A program made the translations under genes and the position numbers. The notes beneath the pieces were generated by a model that was not told the DNA's origin, did no database searches, and worked only from the letters and a program-made list of their open reading frames with translations. This document shows, piece by piece, positions 60,943 to 64,000 of a stretch of DNA of 64,000 bases. Origin of the DNA: Thalassobacillus devorans (lineage in GTDB: Bacteria; Bacillota; Bacilli; Bacillales; Halobacillaceae); assembly GCF_900176565.1 (NCBI RefSeq), contig NZ_FXEH01000006.1, forward strand, positions 186,001-250,000, given 5' to 3'. Every line of letters starts with the position of its first letter. Position 1 is the stretch's first letter.

Positions 60943-61874
60943 GCAAAGAAAAATTACTTGAAGTCAAAAACCTTAAACAGCATTTCCGTACCGGAAGACA
61001 TAGTGTCGTAAAGGCGGTTGATGGAATCAGCTTTGACATTTATGAAGGGGAAACATTCGGCCTTGTAGGGGAGTCTGGTTGTGGCAAATCTACAACTGGT
61101 CGTACGATTATCCGCTTGTATAATGCTACGGACGGGGAAGTGAAGTTTCAGGGAGAAGATGTGCATGGAAAAAAATCTGCGAAGGATTTGAAGAAGTTTA
61201 ACCGCAGAATGCAAATGATTTTCCAGGATCCATACGCATCCCTGAATCCTCGAATGACTGTCATGGATATCATTGCGGAAGGTATTGATATTCATGGTCT
61301 GGCTGATTCTCAGGAGGCACGAAAAAAACGTGTCTACGACCTATTGGAAACTGTTGGATTAAATAAAGAACACGCCAACCGCTACCCACATGAATTCAGT
61401 GGCGGTCAGCGTCAGAGAATTGGAATTGCCCGGGCACTTGCAGTTGATCCAAGCTTCATAATCGCTGATGAGCCGATATCCGCACTTGACGTGTCCATTC
61501 AGGCTCAGGTAGTCAACTTGATGAAGAAATTGCAAAAAGAAAATAACTTGACCTATTTGTTCATCGCGCATGACTTATCGATGGTCAAGTATATCAGTGA
61601 CCGTATTGGTGTTATGTATTTTGGGAGAATCGTTGAACTGGCTGATTCCGATGAATTGTATGCCAATCCGATGCACCCCTATACCAAATCATTACTATCC
61701 GCTATCCCGTTACCGGATCCGGACTATGAGCGTAATCGTATCCGGACAACCTATGATCCAAGCCAGAACGATACCAGTGAAGAGCCTGAATTTCGTGAGG
61801 TGCGACCTGATCATTGGGTATTATGTACAACGAAGGAATTCGAGCATTATAAAAAAGAATATGCGTCCGTTTAA
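60939..61874 (+). CDS. oppF: oligopeptide ABC transporter ATPase OppF
   Basis: 311 residues. Walker A GESGCGKSTTGR, signature FSGGQRQRIGI, Walker B FIIADEPISALD, and the C-terminal oligopeptide-type region (DPSQNDTSEEPEFREVRPDHWV). Last gene of the oppABCDF operon; in B. subtilis this system also imports signalling peptides for competence and sporulation. Confidence 0.94.
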   Translation: MSKEKLLEVKNLKQHFRTGRHSVVKAVDGISFDIYEGETFGLVGESGCGKSTTGRTIIRLYNATDGEVKFQGEDVHGKKSAKDLKKFNRRMQMIFQDPYASLNPRMTVMDIIAEGIDIHGLADSQEARKKRVYDLLETVGLNKEHANRYPHEFSGGQRQRIGIARALAVDPSFIIADEPISALDVSIQAQVVNLMKKLQKENNLTYLFIAHDLSMVKYISDRIGVMYFGRIVELADSDELYANPMHPYTKSLLSAIPLPDPDYERNRIRTTYDPSQNDTSEEPEFREVRPDHWVLCTTKEFEHYKKEYASV

Positions 61875-61890
61875 CAACGGCTAGAATTAA

Positions 61891-61930
61891 GGCAAGGTAC
61901 GTTCTTATAAGAATGTCGCCTTGCCTTTTT
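61891..61930 (+). terminator. terminator of the opp operon
   Basis: GGCAAGG / CCTTGCC outer stem with inner GTTCTTATAAGAAT pairing, then TTTTT. Confidence 0.85.
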
Positions 61931-62070
61931 GTATATATTTAAAGGAAGAAATTAGTTCATATGATATATTTTGGTGTATTTCTACAATATTTCACAAAAT
62001 AGTCTACCAATAAGTAGTAATCCTCTTTTATAATAGAAGATAGTAAAAAAATGGGGGAGTAGGATTTAAT

Positions 62071-63306
62071 ATGGGAAAAACTTTCAGACAGCTTAAGAGA
62101 TTCATGACTATCAGTTTGTTGACGATTCTGGCACTTATTCCGGTACATACGCTGCACGCTGAAGACAACGAAGGCGAAGGGGAAGTATTGCCAGTAAAGG
62201 ATTTACAAGTACGGGAAATGTCACTGGAGCTTTTGAACAATGAGAAACCAGCAGCCAGGTTCGTTTATAATTCAGGATTGACGTTTGAGTACCCGGATGC
62301 TGTACGTGGAATCTATGTAACGGGAAATTCAGCCGGGGGCAGTCGTTTCGAGTCGTTGCTTGATCTGGTTGAATCGACAGATTTGAACGCAATGGTTATC
62401 GATATTAAAGAAGATCATGGGAATATCACATTCAAACCTGATGAAGATTCACCATATTATGATATCGCTCAGCCGTATATAAAAGAACCAAGAAAAATGC
62501 TCGAAGTCCTTGAAGAAAAAGGCATCTATCCGATTGCCCGGGTGGTAGTATTTAAAGATTCAATTTTGGCAAAAGAGCGTCCGGAGCTTTCTTTTAAGCA
62601 AAACGGGCAGGTATGGGTCAATGGACGAGGAGAAGCTTTCGTCAATCCATTTATGAAAGAAGTATGGGAGTACAACGTAGAAATTGCCAAAATGGCAGCA
62701 GAGCTTGGGTTTATGGATATCCAGTTCGACTACGTACGCTTCCCGGAAGGATTCGAGAATCGTGATGAAGAATTAGAATACGGTCAGGGTGAATATGCAG
62801 AATTAGAGGGAGATAATGTTCAAAAACGCGTGACAGCCGTGACTGACTTCGTCGCTTATGCGAGAGAGCAACTTCACAGCTATGGTGTTGATGTATCAGT
62901 TGATATCTTTGGGTATTCAGCTACGATTCCGGAAGCACCGGGGATTGGACAGAATTTCTCAAAAATCAGTTCAAATGTCGATGTCATCTCATCGATGATC
63001 TATCCGAGTCACTGGACTTCCTACTTCGGAATCGAAAAACCGGATACGCAGCCATACAAGCTTACTGTGGAATATGCCAAGGTGGAAAATGAAGTGTTAG
63101 GCAAGCTGGATAACGCGCCGACTTCACGTCCTTGGATACAGGACTTTGAAGCACCATGGCTTTACTCTGGACCTCCAACGCAATATGGTGTGAAAGAAGT
63201 GGAGGATCAGATCAGGGCATTAAATGAAAATGGTATTCATGAGTATTTGATTTGGAATCCAGGCAACAGCTATACGGAGGGCGTCGATTATACACCTCTG
63301 GACTAA
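62071..63306 (+). CDS. putative glycoside hydrolase, DUF4015 (secreted)
   Basis: 411 residues. N-terminal signal (about 1-30, ending TLHAED), then a TIM-barrel-like domain: VRGIYVTGNSAGG, LNAMVIDIKEDHGNITF, YPIARVVVFKDSILAKERPEL, DIQFDYVRFPEG with likely catalytic acids, DIFGYSATIP, and SSMIYPSHWTSYFG. This is the DUF4015 'putative glycosyl hydrolase' pattern. Substrate unknown; a cell-wall or exopolymer polysaccharide is plausible. GGGGGAG before the ATG. Confidence 0.85.
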   Translation: MGKTFRQLKRFMTISLLTILALIPVHTLHAEDNEGEGEVLPVKDLQVREMSLELLNNEKPAARFVYNSGLTFEYPDAVRGIYVTGNSAGGSRFESLLDLVESTDLNAMVIDIKEDHGNITFKPDEDSPYYDIAQPYIKEPRKMLEVLEEKGIYPIARVVVFKDSILAKERPELSFKQNGQVWVNGRGEAFVNPFMKEVWEYNVEIAKMAAELGFMDIQFDYVRFPEGFENRDEELEYGQGEYAELEGDNVQKRVTAVTDFVAYAREQLHSYGVDVSVDIFGYSATIPEAPGIGQNFSKISSNVDVISSMIYPSHWTSYFGIEKPDTQPYKLTVEYAKVENEVLGKLDNAPTSRPWIQDFEAPWLYSGPPTQYGVKEVEDQIRALNENGIHEYLIWNPGNSYTEGVDYTPLD

Positions 63307-63313
63307 AAATGAT

Positions 63314-63350
63314 AAAAAAGCATGGAAGCAATGGCTTCCATGCTTTTTTA
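63314..63350. terminator. terminator after the DUF4015 gene
   Basis: Perfect stem AAAAGCATGGAAGC / GCTTCCATGCTTTT, 4-nt loop, T run on both strands. Confidence 0.88.
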
Positions 63351-63408
63351 TTGTCTAGGAAATTATAAAATTCTCTTTTTGTGAATAACTTTACGTGGTG
63401 GGTTACAT

Positions 63409-63531
63409 CCAGCTTCAGCGCCTACCCCCTCGAGGTCTTAAGTCAATCCTCTCTGTGACCAAGAACGTCACGCCGAGGCTTGTCTTAAGCTTGTCGGGGG
63501 TGGGCAAGGCGCTTGCGCTTTTGTACTGTAG
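63409..63531. repeat. palindromic intergenic repeat with long hairpin
   Basis: AGCGCC-TACCCCC...TTAAG pairs with CTTAA...GGGGGT...GGCGCT, and the centre forms CCTC-GTGAC / GTCAC-GAGG. The AGCTTCAGCGCCTA...CCCCTCGAGG text is a type I recognise as a multicopy intergenic repeat of Bacillaceae. Noncoding; lies between convergent genes. Confidence 0.65.
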
Positions 63532-63537
63532 CTTAAC

Positions 63538-63723
63538 TTATTTGTGAGTTCCTCCGACTTTACGCCACGTATCCTGGTACGCACGCGACCTGCCTATAAA
63601 CTCATCCTTTTTTCCCCGGCTGAATAATTTGTTTCCAATACCGTTGACAGCAACACCGAGAAACGCGGTTGCGCCGATAATCCCTAACCCTAACAATGTA
63701 ATATCGAGCAGCAATGCACCCAT
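63538..63723 (-). CDS. small single-helix membrane protein
   Basis: 61 residues: MGALLLDITLLGLGIIGATAFLGVAVNGIGNKLFSRGKKDEFIGRSRAYQDTWRKVGGTHK, one hydrophobic helix then a basic tail. Strong AGGAGGGG before the ATG. No recognised family. Confidence 0.72.
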   Translation of the reverse strand: MGALLLDITLLGLGIIGATAFLGVAVNGIGNKLFSRGKKDEFIGRSRAYQDTWRKVGGTHK

Positions 63724-63820
63724 AGGCTCCCCTCCTTTTAACGGTTACTTTTATTTTAGTTTATGTTTAAAGAAAAGAAAAGCGGGAAAAGGTAATGTTG
63801 AAAATGCTTTCAAACATCGG

Positions 63821-63849
63821 TTAACAATTTTGAAAAAATTCGTTATAAT
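63821..63849 (+). promoter_or_regulatory. SigA promoter of yjbC
   Basis: TTAACA, 17 bp, TATAAT, 31 bp before the start codon. Confidence 0.65.
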
Positions 63850-63880
63850 GAGAACGACTAACTTGTAAGGGAGCAGATTT

Positions 63881-64000
63881 ATGAATTGGTATGAAAAGTT
63901 GAAACAATACTTTCCGATTGAAGAAATGAAATCACGCGAACATATGGAGACATTACTCAAAGAAAAAGGCGATGTTTATTTTAAGGACGAAGGTCCTCAT
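63881..64000 (+). CDS. yjbC: GNAT-family acetyltransferase YjbC (partial, 3' end beyond window)
   Basis: First 40 codons: MNWYEKLKQYFPIEEMKSREHMETLLKEKG..., very close to the N-terminus of B. subtilis YjbC, a putative acetyltransferase encoded just upstream of spx and downstream of the opp region. AAGGGAG precedes the ATG. spx would be expected beyond the window. Confidence 0.82.
   Translation, partial: MNWYEKLKQYFPIEEMKSREHMETLLKEKGDVYFKDEGPH

Overview
The window looks like chromosomal DNA of an endospore-forming, moderately halophilic Bacillaceae species (Halobacillus/Virgibacillus-like). The reasons are gerP spore-germination genes, a sporulation-type asparagine synthetase, long blocks in Bacillus subtilis gene order (yisL-asnO; yitS-yitT-ipi...yitU-yitV-yitW; yjzC-yjzD-yjaV-med-fabH-fabF...yjbA-trpS-oppABCDF...yjbC), strong AGGAGG ribosome binding sites, and very acidic secreted lipoproteins. 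The species is an inference.

Layout. 1-5 kb: the start of gerPABC on the minus strand, then a plus-strand membrane-protein group (DUF418, DUF2157, GDYXXLXY) and a small two-helix protein that seems to start at ATT. 5-10 kb: a stress-type SDR, a MerR-like coiled-coil protein, rocD, yisL and asnO. 10-21 kb: a complete maltose/maltodextrin cluster: cyclomaltodextrinase (divergent), malEFG transporter, membrane-anchored alpha-amylase, LacI-type regulator and maltose phosphorylase, with three matching LacI-type operators and a cre site. 21-34 kb: housekeeping genes, including a CoA-disulfide reductase-rhodanese fusion broken by a frameshift in an A9 run, and the yitS-yitW block. 33.5-36.3 kb: mobB-moaE-moaD followed by an IS3-family element.

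36.4-45.3 kb is a nitric-oxide/oxygen-limitation island: two Crp/Fnr regulators (one a Bacillus-type Fe-S Fnr with a C-terminal C-x2-C-x4-C), quinol NO reductase, three DUF2249 proteins, a heme-copper-oxidase-like membrane protein, a DUF59 protein, a radical SAM/SPASM protein and YwiC. Two promoters here have an Fnr box centred exactly 41.5 bp upstream of the inferred start. 45-64 kb: uppP, yjzC, yjzD, med, fabH-fabF, an LCP protein, yjbA, T-box-controlled trpS, oppABCDF, a DUF4015 glycoside hydrolase and the first codons of yjbC.

The most unusual feature is a pair of tandem arrays of a degenerate unit with core GAGACAA at a strict 20-21-nt pitch (48.80-48.96 kb, and 34.79-34.89 plus 36.31-36.38 kb). 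Both lie between a plus-strand stop codon and an intrinsic terminator, in sense orientation. The second is split by the IS3 element; removing the IS and one 4-bp target duplication restores the 21-nt phase exactly. I know of no described function for it. Two palindromic intergenic repeats (about 42.23-42.41 and 63.41-63.53 kb) are also present.
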